A stretch of DNA of 64,000 bases from Flavobacteriales bacterium (GTDB taxonomy: Bacteria > Bacteroidota > Bacteroidia > Flavobacteriales_D > Parvicellaceae). Position 1 is the stretch's first letter; each line of letters begins with the position of its first letter. The stretch lies in the NCBI GenBank assembly GCA_020635565.1, contig JACJZN010000010.1, positions 1 to 64,000 on the forward strand, in the 5' to 3' direction. The position numbers and the translations under genes were made by a program. The notes beneath the pieces were generated by a model. It saw only the letters and a program-made list of their open reading frames with translations, searched no databases and was not told the origin of the DNA. Positions 26,885 to 36,079 of this stretch are shown one piece after another.

Positions 26885-29431
26885 ATGAACCTAAGGTTAA
26901 TAATTTTATCATCGCTATTCGTTTCTGCAGCTTCTGCGGGCATTGCCCAAACAGATACAACTGCAGTTGAGGATACCACGGCAAATTCCATTCCGCTTTT
27001 CATTATCAATGATGACGGTGGAGACGACAATGCCAACCAAGTGCAGAACGTGAGTGGTTTACTACAATCTTCTAGAGACGTTTACGCCAAACAAGTTGGT
27101 TTCAACTTCAGTTTTGCCAGATTTAGAATGAGAGGATATGACGCAGATGCGAACGTAGTTTTAATGAATGGAATGCCCATGAATGATCCAGAAAGTGGGA
27201 TGGCAATCTGGGCTTACTGGGGTGGATTGAACGATATTACTCGATATCCCGAGATTCAAACAGGGATCAGTAGTTCGCAATCTACATTTGGAGGAATTCT
27301 GGGTTACACGAACATGAACCTAAATGCAGGAAGCAAACAACCCGGGACTAGAGTTTCTTACGCTGCTACCAACAGAACCTACAGACATCGTTTGATGGTA
27401 ACTCACAACACTGGATGGATGAAGGGAGGCTGGGCCTTGAGCATGTCTCTATCCGGAAGATATTCGAAGGAAGGATATGTGGATGGAACGTTCTACAGAG
27501 GATACAGCTACTTTGTGGGGGTTGAGAAAAAACTTTCTGAAAAACACAGCATGAACTTAGCTTATTTCGCAGCACCTACTATTCAGGGGAGACAAGGAAT
27601 AGCAGTTCAGGAAGCTTATACTCTCACTGGAAACAACTTCTATAACCCGTATTGGGGGTATCAAACAGATCCTGAAACAGGAGAGCAAGTAAAGAGAAAT
27701 GCTCGTGTTAGAAATAACTTCGTGAATTATCTGATCTTGTCTGACGAATACAAGATCAATGCGAAAAGTAATATTAAGTCTACCCTGTATTATCAATTTG
27801 GTAGATCAGGAAATACAAATCTAAACTGGAATAACACTTCTGATCCTCGTCCGGATTACTACCGATATCTTCCTAGTTATTCTTACAATGGAGGATATGA
27901 TGAAACAGGAGATCTGTATACTGATCTATGGACTTCCAATGATCCGTCTACAACCCAACTAGATTTTGACCATATGTATTTTGCAAACAGCAAAAACATG
28001 TATACTGTAGATAACGCCAATGGTAGTGGTGAAAGTTACACCGGAAACAGATCGAAATATATTATTGAAGATTACAGACAAGATCCTACTAGATTAGGTA
28101 TTTATAGTGTCTACAATAATCAGATCAAAGATAACATGCGCCTTACAGCTGGTGTAAGTGCTTACAATTACAAAAGTGAAAATTTCCGAGAAATTAAAGA
28201 TCTTTTGGGAGGAGATTTCTGGTTAGATGTGGATCAATTTGCCGAAAGAGATTTTGATGATCCTGAAGTTGCAATGAATGATCTTTCTACCCCAAATAAA
28301 ATTGTAAAAGTTGGAGATCGTTACAGTTATGACTACGACATGCATGTTCAGTATGCTGAGATGTTTTCCAATCTGGATTTCAAAGTTGGAAAATCAATTG
28401 ATGGTTATGCTGGGCTATCGCTTAGTGGAACACAGTTCTGGAGACATGGAAACCTTCAAAATGGTAAATTCCCTGACAATTCATTAGGAGATTCTGAAAA
28501 ACAAAAATTCTTAAACTATGGTGTTAAAGGTGGATTGATTTACAAAATTTCTGGAAGACATATTGTGAACCTTAACGTTCTTCACCAAACGAAAGCTCCC
28601 TTATCAAGAAATGCTTACATATCTCCAAGAACCAGAGATCAAGTAGTTGATGGATTAACGAGCTCAGAGATTACCAGTGGTGATATCAATTATTTGGTTA
28701 GATATCCAAAATTAAAAGCTAGAGCAACTTATTTCTATACAATGGCTAACAATCTTACCTGGTCAAGAAGTTTTTATCATGATGAGTACAGAAACTTTGT
28801 GAACTACATGATGACTGGAGTGAACAAACTATATCAGGGTGTTGAAATAGGAGTTGAAGGAAATGTTACTTCTACAATTACTGCTAGTGCTGCATTCACT
28901 AAGGGATTATATATCTACAATTCACGTCCATCAGCAACAATTACAGTTGATAACTCACTCGAAGAATTAGCATCTGATAAGGTAGTCTACTTAAAGAATT
29001 ACAAAATTGGAAACGGTCCTCAGACAGCAGCAACGATTGGTATTAAATACAGCTCACCAAAGTATTGGTTTGTGGGAGTTAATGCAAACTACGTAACTGA
29101 CATTTATCTTGATCCGAATCCAGACAGAAGAACTCTTGAAGCTTTGGATGGTTATGTAGATACAGATCCACAGGTCGCTGAAATTCTTGCTCCTACTAAA
29201 CTTGATGGAGGATTTATGCTAAATGCTTTTGCAGGATGGTCTTACAGAATAAAAAGTGGAGATTATTTAAGAATCAACGTTAACGTAAACAACGTTTTGA
29301 ATAACACGTCATTTGTATCAGGTGGTTACGAACAATTGAGATATGACCCAACTCAAATTGATAAATTCCCAGCGAAATTGGGATATACTTATGGTCTGTC
29401 TTACTTCGCAATGATCACTTATATCTTTTAA
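26885..29431 (+). CDS. TonB-dependent outer-membrane receptor
   Basis: 848 residues. Signal peptide ends AGIAQ. The plug domain, about 50-165, shows the FSFARFRMRGYDADANVVLM pattern, MNGMPMNDPE, and QTGISSSQSTFGGILGYTNM. The rest is a beta-barrel ending in YFAMITYIF, with an aromatic C-terminal residue. No N-terminal carboxypeptidase-regulatory domain, so it is not a SusC type. TonB receptors import large ligands with energy from TonB-ExbBD. With DUF5689 and the nucleases next to it, nucleotides or nucleic acid fragments are a plausible ligand. Confidence 0.92.
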   Translation: MNLRLIILSSLFVSAASAGIAQTDTTAVEDTTANSIPLFIINDDGGDDNANQVQNVSGLLQSSRDVYAKQVGFNFSFARFRMRGYDADANVVLMNGMPMNDPESGMAIWAYWGGLNDITRYPEIQTGISSSQSTFGGILGYTNMNLNAGSKQPGTRVSYAATNRTYRHRLMVTHNTGWMKGGWALSMSLSGRYSKEGYVDGTFYRGYSYFVGVEKKLSEKHSMNLAYFAAPTIQGRQGIAVQEAYTLTGNNFYNPYWGYQTDPETGEQVKRNARVRNNFVNYLILSDEYKINAKSNIKSTLYYQFGRSGNTNLNWNNTSDPRPDYYRYLPSYSYNGGYDETGDLYTDLWTSNDPSTTQLDFDHMYFANSKNMYTVDNANGSGESYTGNRSKYIIEDYRQDPTRLGIYSVYNNQIKDNMRLTAGVSAYNYKSENFREIKDLLGGDFWLDVDQFAERDFDDPEVAMNDLSTPNKIVKVGDRYSYDYDMHVQYAEMFSNLDFKVGKSIDGYAGLSLSGTQFWRHGNLQNGKFPDNSLGDSEKQKFLNYGVKGGLIYKISGRHIVNLNVLHQTKAPLSRNAYISPRTRDQVVDGLTSSEITSGDINYLVRYPKLKARATYFYTMANNLTWSRSFYHDEYRNFVNYMMTGVNKLYQGVEIGVEGNVTSTITASAAFTKGLYIYNSRPSATITVDNSLEELASDKVVYLKNYKIGNGPQTAATIGIKYSSPKYWFVGVNANYVTDIYLDPNPDRRTLEALDGYVDTDPQVAEILAPTKLDGGFMLNAFAGWSYRIKSGDYLRINVNVNNVLNNTSFVSGGYEQLRYDPTQIDKFPAKLGYTYGLSYFAMITYIF

Positions 29432-29451
29432 AATTATTACACTCGAAAAAA

Positions 29452-30741
29452 ATGAAAATGAAAAATATATCCATACTAGTTTTATTGGCAGGTCTTCTTG
29501 GTTTAGGAACTGCTTCGTGCGAACCGGAATACGACACTCCTCCTATCCCATCTATTCCAGAGGGAAAATTAATTACAATTGACACACTTTGGGCTTGGTA
29601 CGCGGCAGGTGGAAGTCAATCTATCACTGAAGATTATTCTCTTTATGGAGTAATTACAACGGATGAATCTACTGGGGCTTTCTATAAAGAAGCTTACATT
29701 CAAGATGGAAATAGAGGTATCCGATTGAGAATGACTGCAAGCTCTTCCTTAACGATCGGAGATTCTGTTAGAATCTACCTTAAGGGAACATACTTGGATA
29801 TGTATAACGAATTGATTCAATTAGATTCTGTAAATCCTGATGACAACATTATTATTCAGTCAAACGGAAATACAATCACTCCTTTAAATCTTGACATTAC
29901 AGATTTGAGCGCTGTTGAAACGATTGGGACACAGGACTTCTACACTTACCAATCAAGATTTGTACAGTTAGATGGTGTTGAATTTGGTAGCACAGGAGTT
30001 ACGTGGGCAGATGCTGTAAATCAGTTCTCTGTGAACCATAACTTAAATGATTGTAATGGTGGAACTGTATTGATCAGAGCATCAGGATATGCTAACTTTG
30101 CTGGTGATGTTGTTCCTTCAGGAAATGGTACTTTCCTTGGAATTATGGGGGTTTATGGTACTGATATTCAAATGTATGCTAGAACTCCTGACAACTTGAC
30201 TATGGACGGATCTAGATGCGGAGCAATATCATGTGATCCGGTTGCAGCATTATCTGAAACATTTGCATCCTTCACCAATGGAGGAACTGCTGATGAAGCT
30301 TGTTGGGAAACAGTTGCAACGGTGGGTTCTATGAAATGGTCTATTTCAAATATCTCAGGTGATAATCTTGCCCAGGGATCTATTCTTGGAACAAGTGACT
30401 CTTCAAATGAAATGTGGTTGATCTCTCCTGAAATCACTTATGCCGGAACAAACATCCTATCCTTCCAATCTGCAGTACAGAACTGGAATCATGATGGATT
30501 ATCTGTATACATTTTAACCAATTATTCAGGAAACCCAAACTCTGCTACTCAAACTGCTATTACTGGAGCTACTATTGCAGGAAGTTCTAGTGGAAATAAT
30601 ACACTTGTTAGTTCAGGAAATATCAATATTTCTTCTTTCATCTCAAGTGGAAACTACAGAATCGCATTTAAATACAATGCAAGTGGAGTTGGTGGACAAA
30701 CCTCAACTTATAAAGTTGATAACGTAATCTTAACGCAATAA
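29452..30741 (+). CDS. DUF5689 lipoprotein with C-terminal jelly-roll domain
   Basis: 429 residues. Lipobox TASC (Cys23). The DUF5689 domain, about 40-210, is OB-like (SLYGVITTDESTGAFYKEAY, IQDGNRGIRLRM, GDSVRIYLKG). It is followed by a choice-of-anchor-J-like jelly roll at about 265-429 (EMWLISPEITYAGTNILSFQ, YKVDNVIL). Starts 20 bp after the receptor gene, so surface partner of the receptor is the likely role. Lipid anchoring to the outer face of the outer membrane is inferred. Confidence 0.82.
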   Translation: MKMKNISILVLLAGLLGLGTASCEPEYDTPPIPSIPEGKLITIDTLWAWYAAGGSQSITEDYSLYGVITTDESTGAFYKEAYIQDGNRGIRLRMTASSSLTIGDSVRIYLKGTYLDMYNELIQLDSVNPDDNIIIQSNGNTITPLNLDITDLSAVETIGTQDFYTYQSRFVQLDGVEFGSTGVTWADAVNQFSVNHNLNDCNGGTVLIRASGYANFAGDVVPSGNGTFLGIMGVYGTDIQMYARTPDNLTMDGSRCGAISCDPVAALSETFASFTNGGTADEACWETVATVGSMKWSISNISGDNLAQGSILGTSDSSNEMWLISPEITYAGTNILSFQSAVQNWNHDGLSVYILTNYSGNPNSATQTAITGATIAGSSSGNNTLVSSGNINISSFISSGNYRIAFKYNASGVGGQTSTYKVDNVILTQ

Positions 30742-30767
30742 TTCAAAATATAATTCTAATTCAGTTA

Positions 30768-30775
30768 TAATTTTG
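30768..30775 (+). promoter_or_regulatory. -7 box before the T9SS OB-domain gene
   Basis: TAATTTTG matches TAnnTTTG, 17 bases before the ATG at 30793. It may be an internal promoter. Confidence 0.45.
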
Positions 30776-30792
30776 CCTTAAATAAAATAGAA

Positions 30793-32193
30793 ATGAAAAA
30801 ACTTTACACAATTTTAGGAGCTGCTTTGATCGCTGGATCTGTATCAGCACAGACAGTTTATGAAAGCCAGGACTTCGAAACAAGTTTGGCAGGTAATGGT
30901 TGGACAGTTCAAAATCCAACAGCGAATGATACAACTGTATGGTATCAATCTACTGGAACCAACTCATATGCCAAAATATCAAACTATTATTCAACTCCTC
31001 AAGTAAACGTACCTGCGGAATCATGGTTGATCTCTCCATTGCTAGATCTTTCTTTAGCGACTAATCCTGTGCTTACTTTCCAATCGGTTATGAAATTTGC
31101 TGGGGATTCACTGACTCTTTTGGTATCTACAGATTACGATGGTTCAAGTGATCCAACACAACAAGGAACATGGGTAAACATTACAGCTAGTGCCAATTGG
31201 GATACTGACGATGCTGCTTGGGGATCGTTCTCTACTCAAGGATCTGGAGATGTTAGCTTAACTCCATATATTAGTGCTAACACTTATATCGCATTTAAAT
31301 ATATTGGTTCTGCTACAGACGGATCTACGTGGGAATTAGATAACATCATTGTTAATGAAGGTGGTGGTGGTTCTACGGGAACTGATGTTTCTATCTATGA
31401 TATTCAATATACTACTGCATCACCTGCTGATTCTCCATACATGGGACAAACAGTAAACACAGGAGGAATTGTAACTCATGTAAGAGCTGATAACAAATTT
31501 TACATTGCAAGTGGAACAGGTCCTTACACTTCAGTATATGTTTTTGATGGTAACCAAACTGTTGCCGTTGGTGATTCTGTAACTTTTACAGCTGAAGTTG
31601 ATGAGAACTACGAATTAACAGAATTGAAAAACCTTTCAAACTTCGTAGTTGTTTCTTCTGGTAATTTCTTTATGTCAAATGCTGTTACTACTGCAGAGGC
31701 AAATTCTGAAGCTTATGAGAGTGCATTAGTTCAAGTAACTGGTGAATGTACTGCAGCTGCTAACTCTTATAATGAATATCCAGTGAACGATGGTTCAGGT
31801 GATGTTTTAACTGATGACTTCTTCATCGGAGCTTCAAACTTCCAAGCTCCAACAGTAGGTGATTGTTATCAGATCAGAGGAATTGTTGACTTTACTTTCG
31901 GTGAATTCAAGATTCTTGCAAGAAACAGTGCCGATATTGTGCACATTGGAGCTAATTGTCCAGCAAGTGTTGAGGAGAATGGAGTTGCTTACGCAGTTTA
32001 TCCAAACCCAACAAATGGTAGCATCACTCTTGATGTTGTTGGAAACCACACTTTGTCTATTACAGATGTAACAGGAAAAGTAGTAGAAGTAATGAATGTT
32101 GGTGGTACTTCTAACATTTCTCTGGTGGATTATAAAGCCGGGATCTACTTCTTCAACATTGAAGGAAACGTTACTAAAGTTATTGTAAAATAA
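30793..32193 (+). CDS. T9SS surface protein with jelly-roll and OB-like domains
   Basis: 466 residues. Signal peptide ends GSVSAQ. Residues about 25-190: choice-of-anchor-J-like jelly roll (ESWLISPLLDLSLATNPVLT, WELDNIIVNE). Residues about 197-390: OB-like nucleic-acid-binding type domain (IYDIQYTTASPADSPYMGQT, GGIVTHV, GDSVTFTAEVDENYELTEL), as found in front of the nuclease domain in extracellular YhcR/ExeM-type nucleases. Residues about 390-466: T9SS type A sorting domain (VYPNPTNGSITLDV, YKAGIYFFNI). No nuclease domain is present here. Nucleic-acid binding is an inference from the fold. Confidence 0.8.
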   Translation: MKKLYTILGAALIAGSVSAQTVYESQDFETSLAGNGWTVQNPTANDTTVWYQSTGTNSYAKISNYYSTPQVNVPAESWLISPLLDLSLATNPVLTFQSVMKFAGDSLTLLVSTDYDGSSDPTQQGTWVNITASANWDTDDAAWGSFSTQGSGDVSLTPYISANTYIAFKYIGSATDGSTWELDNIIVNEGGGGSTGTDVSIYDIQYTTASPADSPYMGQTVNTGGIVTHVRADNKFYIASGTGPYTSVYVFDGNQTVAVGDSVTFTAEVDENYELTELKNLSNFVVVSSGNFFMSNAVTTAEANSEAYESALVQVTGECTAAANSYNEYPVNDGSGDVLTDDFFIGASNFQAPTVGDCYQIRGIVDFTFGEFKILARNSADIVHIGANCPASVEENGVAYAVYPNPTNGSITLDVVGNHTLSITDVTGKVVEVMNVGGTSNISLVDYKAGIYFFNIEGNVTKVIVK

Positions 32194-32214
32194 TTGTCAT
32201 AAAATAAAACTATC

Positions 32215-32248
32215 AAAAGGGGCTCGATTTCGAGTCCCTTTTTTTTGT
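32215..32248 (+). terminator. Terminator of the TonB/DUF5689 operon
   Basis: AAAAGGGGCTCGA pairs with TCGAGTCCCTTTT (32215-32241) and runs into eight T. Confidence 0.85.
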
Positions 32249-32278
32249 ACCTTGGTGAAAGTAACAGCTCCCGAAGGT

Positions 32279-32938
32279 ATGAAGCAACTAATTTTCATTT
32301 GCCTGTTATTTAGCTCCTCTCTTATTAATGCACAACAAGTGCTTAGTGTTGATCTGGATAAGATTAAGACTATAACGGAGGATATTGCTTCAGAGAATTA
32401 CTATCCTTCCTTGTTGAGTAGATTCGAAAAATTTGATACAACGTTAACTGCAAAGCAAATGCACTTTCTTTACTATGGTAAGTTCCACCAACCATTTTAT
32501 GATCCAAGTTCATATTATCTCGAAAGAGAAAAGATGTATGATCTGATCAAAGAAAAAGATTATAAAACGGCATTAGAACACGGTAAATTGGCATTTAATG
32601 AAGATCCTCTTGATCTCAGAACACTTTTTGGTCTTTATTTGTGTAATCAACAACTTCTCCTGTTGAAGGATGCCGAAAACTACGAATTTCTTTATTATGC
32701 ATTAGTAGGAACCATTCTTCAGACTGGAAGTGGTAAAAATGCCAATGAAGCTTTTGTAGTGATGAATACTACTGATGAACAAGAAATCATCTCAAGCATT
32801 GGTAAAAAAGTAAAAAAATTCAAGACGGTTAAAAGGACTACGGATTGTTTCAAATTTGAAAAGAGCGAAGACAAAGTTTTGAATAAAATCAAAAAACTTT
32901 ACTTCAATAAAGAGATTCCGTTAATGAAAGAGCAATAA
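32279..32938 (+). CDS. DUF4919-family exported protein
   Basis: 219 residues from ATG 32279 (MKQLIFICLLFSSSLINAQ, a clean signal peptide); an in-frame upstream ATG would add nine residues within the terminator tail. The mature part is alpha-helical and TPR-like: IASENYYPSLLSRF, MHFLYYGKFHQPFYDP, the DLRTLFGLYLCNQQ helix, and the closing helix KIKKLYFNKEIPLM. From memory this matches DUF4919. Function unknown. Convergent with the next gene, shared terminator. Confidence 0.72.
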   Translation: MKQLIFICLLFSSSLINAQQVLSVDLDKIKTITEDIASENYYPSLLSRFEKFDTTLTAKQMHFLYYGKFHQPFYDPSSYYLEREKMYDLIKEKDYKTALEHGKLAFNEDPLDLRTLFGLYLCNQQLLLLKDAENYEFLYYALVGTILQTGSGKNANEAFVVMNTTDEQEIISSIGKKVKKFKTVKRTTDCFKFEKSEDKVLNKIKKLYFNKEIPLMKEQ

Positions 32939-32968
32939 AAAAGGGAGACTTTAGCCTCCCTTTCTTCA
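32939..32968. terminator. Bidirectional terminator
   Basis: AAGGGAG (32941-32947) pairs with CTCCCTT (32956-32962), with A-rich and T-rich flanks. It serves the convergent genes 32279-32938 and 32982-34184. Confidence 0.75.
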
Positions 32969-32981
32969 AATTATTAATCAA

Positions 32982-34184
32982 TTATTGATTTGCTGTATAT
33001 CTATCTTTGAGATATTTCATGTACGACTCAAGATCTTCCGCTTCTCTTTTGTATTTACCGGCAGCTACAGAAATAATTTTAGCCTTCTGCATATAACTAT
33101 CAGCCGTAGTCCAGTCATCCATCCACATATAAGCTTCAGCAAGGTTAACATAGATCAAAGCTGTTACTTTATCATTTACTCTCGCTTTACTGTCATTTAC
33201 ATCACTTTCCTGAAGTGCTTTTTCCCAGATTGCAGCAGCTTTCTTTAGCTTACCAATTGCATCACTCTTAGATACATCCTTATAAATTAGATCATACCCT
33301 GCCTTCGCTTGTGTATATGCATCAATCAGGTCTCCGTAATCCTGTCCTTTATGCTTCTTAATCGTATAAATCTCTGTAGCATATGCTTTTGTTGGGAATC
33401 CACACTTATCGTTTACCATTGTATTGATCGTTGACAAGATAGAAGTAAGTTCCTGCTGCTGAAGAGTCACCCAGAATTGGTTATAATTATCAATTCTCCA
33501 ATAATCGTAACTGTATTCAGAATCAAACTTATTGATCAATTTAGACTTCTGACCGAAGTTTATGTTCTCATTAACGATTATACCCTGACTTGGAACTTCT
33601 ACAGTGATTGTAACAGGCATTTCATATTTAGCATAATATTCGTACTTCGTTGTAGCTCCGGTACCTGAAATCTTTTTCTCAACAGATGCATTTTTTAGCC
33701 CTTCAAAATTGATTTTGATCACAGCTCCACCATCACCTTTTGTAAATCCTTCTAAACGCACTGCAGCATCAACAGTTCCCTCAGTTATATCTGTAGTTAG
33801 GATTGGCTCATCCAATTCTTCCTTTAACTTAGGCATTTCAGGATATGGAGGTTTAACCGGCTGAGCAACTGGCGTACCAGCATTAACGGATTTTTGCCAT
33901 TTCTCCATTTCTAATAAATAGGCCTGATCGACCTTCTTCTTTTGTTCGATCCATGTTACCAACTGAGATTCAGCCAAAGTGATCTTTGCTTCAAAAGCAT
34001 TTAAAGAATCTTCATTAGCGGCAATATATTTATCGTGATTTAATTCAATTGAATACACCTTTGGTCCTTTGATGGGATTACTAGGTAATTGAATATAATT
34101 GAAGGTGATCTTTTGATCATCCACATTTTGAGCAAATGATGCTCCTGCAATTAAGATAGATGCAAATAGTAAAATTTTCTTCAT
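32982..34184 (-). CDS. Exported protein with C-terminal TPR-like helices, unknown function
   Basis: 400 residues. Signal peptide ends GASFAQ. Residues about 25-230 are a beta-rich region with a charged helix (AKITLAESQLVTWIEQKKK) and a Pro-rich turn. Residues about 280-395 are alpha-helical with TPR-like features (ALIYVNLAEAYMWMDDWTTA, DSYMQKAKIISVAAGKYKRE). I do not recognise the family. Own promoter. Confidence 0.78.
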   Translation of the reverse strand: MKKILLFASILIAGASFAQNVDDQKITFNYIQLPSNPIKGPKVYSIELNHDKYIAANEDSLNAFEAKITLAESQLVTWIEQKKKVDQAYLLEMEKWQKSVNAGTPVAQPVKPPYPEMPKLKEELDEPILTTDITEGTVDAAVRLEGFTKGDGGAVIKINFEGLKNASVEKKISGTGATTKYEYYAKYEMPVTITVEVPSQGIIVNENINFGQKSKLINKFDSEYSYDYWRIDNYNQFWVTLQQQELTSILSTINTMVNDKCGFPTKAYATEIYTIKKHKGQDYGDLIDAYTQAKAGYDLIYKDVSKSDAIGKLKKAAAIWEKALQESDVNDSKARVNDKVTALIYVNLAEAYMWMDDWTTADSYMQKAKIISVAAGKYKREAEDLESYMKYLKDRYTANQ

Positions 34185-34218
34185 GATTTGGTTTTTTAGT
34201 GTTTAGTCCTACCTCTTA

Positions 34219-34248
34219 CAAAAATAAAACCAAAACCGAAACCCCCAA
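34219..34248 (-). promoter_or_regulatory. Promoter of the 32982-34184 gene
   Basis: On the minus strand: TTG (34248-34246), 19-base spacer, TATTTTTG (34226-34219). The leader to the ATG at 34184 is about 30 bases. Confidence 0.6.
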
Positions 34249-34253
34249 GTAAA

Positions 34254-34799
34254 TCAGGACTTTAGTTTAGTAGAAAATGCTTTTTTGAACTTTTCTACTT
34301 TAGGCTGGATGACGAATTTACAATACATCTCATCTCCATGCTCAGAAAAATAATTCTTATGGTAATCCTCTGCTGGATAAAATTCAGTCAATTCAGCTAT
34401 CTCCGTAACAATTGGATTTGGCCATGCCTCTGAGTCATTCAATTCCTCCTTTACTCTTTGAGACTCCACCCTTTGATTCTCATTTGTGTAGAAGATCGCT
34501 GACCTGTATTGAGTCCCAACATCATTTCCTTGTCGATTCAATGTAGTTGGATCATGTGTTTTCCAGAATACTTCAAGTAATTCTAAAAAACTAATAGCTG
34601 AAGGGTCAAAAGTAATCTTTGCCACTTCTGCATGTCCGGTTTCGCCAGTACAAACTTCTTTATAACAAGGATTCTTTATATGGCCTCCTGTGTAACCCGG
34701 AATTACACTTTGAACACCTTTTAATTCAGAAAATACAGCCTCCACGCACCAGAAGCATCCTGCTCCTAAAACTGCGATTTCCATTTGATTTTTATCCAT
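34254..34799 (-). CDS. msrA: Peptide-methionine (S)-S-oxide reductase
   Basis: 181 residues, normal for a single-domain MsrA. Reduces methionine sulfoxide in proteins with thioredoxin. The active site GAGCFWCVEAVF has catalytic Cys15, followed by GYTGGHIKNPCYKEVCTGET, FWKTHDPTTLNRQGNDVGTQ, and EDYHKNYF near the end. No signal peptide, so cytosolic. A TAAGTTTG box (minus strand, 34816-34823) lies 17 bases upstream and is its likely -7 element. Confidence 0.97.
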   Translation of the reverse strand: MDKNQMEIAVLGAGCFWCVEAVFSELKGVQSVIPGYTGGHIKNPCYKEVCTGETGHAEVAKITFDPSAISFLELLEVFWKTHDPTTLNRQGNDVGTQYRSAIFYTNENQRVESQRVKEELNDSEAWPNPIVTEIAELTEFYPAEDYHKNYFSEHGDEMYCKFVIQPKVEKFKKAFSTKLKS

Positions 34800-34896
34800 A
34801 ACTGTCTAACTTTTCCAAACTTAATAAAAAGCGATTTAATTAGTCGTCAATCCTCCCCGAGAATTCTTTACTTTACATCATTAATGACAATAGATA

Positions 34897-35784
34897 ATGA
34901 AAACCTTTTTCGTATTGCTAATGGCTATCTCCTTAATTCAAATCGATATATCTGCTCAAAAGGACTCAACAAGTTTCTATGGCCATAGAGGATGTAGAGG
35001 TTTATATCCTGAAAACACACTTGAAGCATTCGAACACGCAATTGACTTAGGCGTAGATGGTATTGAATGGGATGTGATTGTTTCTAAAGATAAAAAGTTG
35101 ATTATTTCTCACGAACCCTTTCTAGATGCTAGTTATTGTTTCAATAAGGAAGGCAAAGAAATTAGCGCCTCTGAAGGTAAAAAAGTCAATTTCTATGAAC
35201 TTACAGCAGAAGAAATTCAACAATTCGATTGTGGTTCGAAAGTAAACAGCAAATTCCCCGATCAGTTGATGATCAAAACTTATAAGCCTACTGTTCAAGA
35301 AGCGTTTGAAAAACTGAATCTAAAAGATGTAACGATTCTTTTCGAGATCAAATCTGAGCGATCAGATTATAGCATCTACCAACCTGAGCCAAAAGAGTAC
35401 GCGAAATTGATAGCTGCTGAAATTGAAGATTTTGAATTTAAAGCCAATATTATTTTCATGTGTTTTGATGGAAATTTACTTGATGAATTACATCAAATAC
35501 TACCTGACTACAGATATGTTTACTTGACCTATAAACCTTTCACTTCCGTAAAGACATTTCTTAAGCAAATTTCCTTTACACCTTACGCACTAGGAATGTA
35601 TCATCCGACTATTCGAAAAAGAGATGTAAAATTATTAGGCAACCAAGGTATCAAGACTTTTGCATGGACTGTAAACAAACCTGAGCATTCAAACAAACTT
35701 ATGAGATATGGAGTAAGTGGAATAATTACTGATTATCCAGATTCAGTGAAAAGAACTACTCATCCGGTTGACAATCAGAAATAA
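34897..35784 (+). CDS. Exported glycerophosphodiester phosphodiesterase
   Basis: 295 residues. Signal peptide ends IDISAQ. GDPD motifs: GHRGCRGLYPENTLEAF (catalytic His and Arg), GVDGIEWDVIVSKDKKLIIS with HEP (metal and second catalytic His), and the closing KTFAWTVNKPE and GIITDYPD. Hydrolyses glycerophosphodiesters to glycerol-3-phosphate and an alcohol, probably in the periplasm. The 3' end overlaps the convergent lipoprotein gene by 29 bases. Confidence 0.94.
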   Translation: MKTFFVLLMAISLIQIDISAQKDSTSFYGHRGCRGLYPENTLEAFEHAIDLGVDGIEWDVIVSKDKKLIISHEPFLDASYCFNKEGKEISASEGKKVNFYELTAEEIQQFDCGSKVNSKFPDQLMIKTYKPTVQEAFEKLNLKDVTILFEIKSERSDYSIYQPEPKEYAKLIAAEIEDFEFKANIIFMCFDGNLLDELHQILPDYRYVYLTYKPFTSVKTFLKQISFTPYALGMYHPTIRKRDVKLLGNQGIKTFAWTVNKPEHSNKLMRYGVSGIITDYPDSVKRTTHPVDNQK

Positions 35785-35995
35785 GCTGAGCAAATTTCGC
35801 TTCATTTTCTTTACTCAAACGCATTTTACCATATTTCTTATCCCATTCATCTATACATTGTTCTCCTTGAAGACTACTTTGATTCTTTTGGATCTCTCGG
35901 CACTCACAAAATTCTTCAGCAAGCTTTTCCACGCTTGGAGAAACACATGAAGAGATTACAAGTATAACAGGCATGAATATGATTAACTTTCTCAT
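35756..35995 (-). CDS. Small Cys-containing lipoprotein (cluster member 1)
   Basis: 79 residues from ATG 35995 (MRKLIIFMPVILVISSC, lipobox Cys17); a longer frame adds ten residues without a signal. The mature part has EKLAEEFCECREI and CIDEWDKKYGKM, with a final Cys in LISDCQPDE. This pattern (EEFCxC, then CxDEWxxKY, then a late Cys) is shared with the genes at 36955 and 37298. Function unknown. A TAACTTTG box (36001-36008, minus) lies only 5 bases before the ATG, which implies a very short leader. Confidence 0.75.
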   Translation of the reverse strand: MRKLIIFMPVILVISSCVSPSVEKLAEEFCECREIQKNQSSLQGEQCIDEWDKKYGKMRLSKENEAKFAQLISDCQPDE

Positions 35996-36000
35996 ATCAT

Positions 36001-36034
36001 CAAAGTTAGTCATTTGACCAAACATCCTGACAAA
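36001..36034 (-). promoter_or_regulatory. Promoter-like sequence of cluster member 1
   Basis: Minus strand: TTTG (36034-36031), 22-base spacer, TAACTTTG (36008-36001). The spacer is slightly long, and the start codon almost touches the -7 box, suggesting a leaderless message or a false match. Confidence 0.4.
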
Positions 36035-36063
36035 AAAAAAGCACTTCCAAAGAAGTGCTTTTT
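36032..36063 (-). terminator. Terminator of the 36080-36433 lipoprotein gene
   Basis: GCACTTC (36041-36047) and GAAGTGC (36052-36058) with a 4-base loop; on the minus strand followed by nine T. Confidence 0.85.
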
Positions 36064-36079
36064 CAAAAATCCAGTGAGA

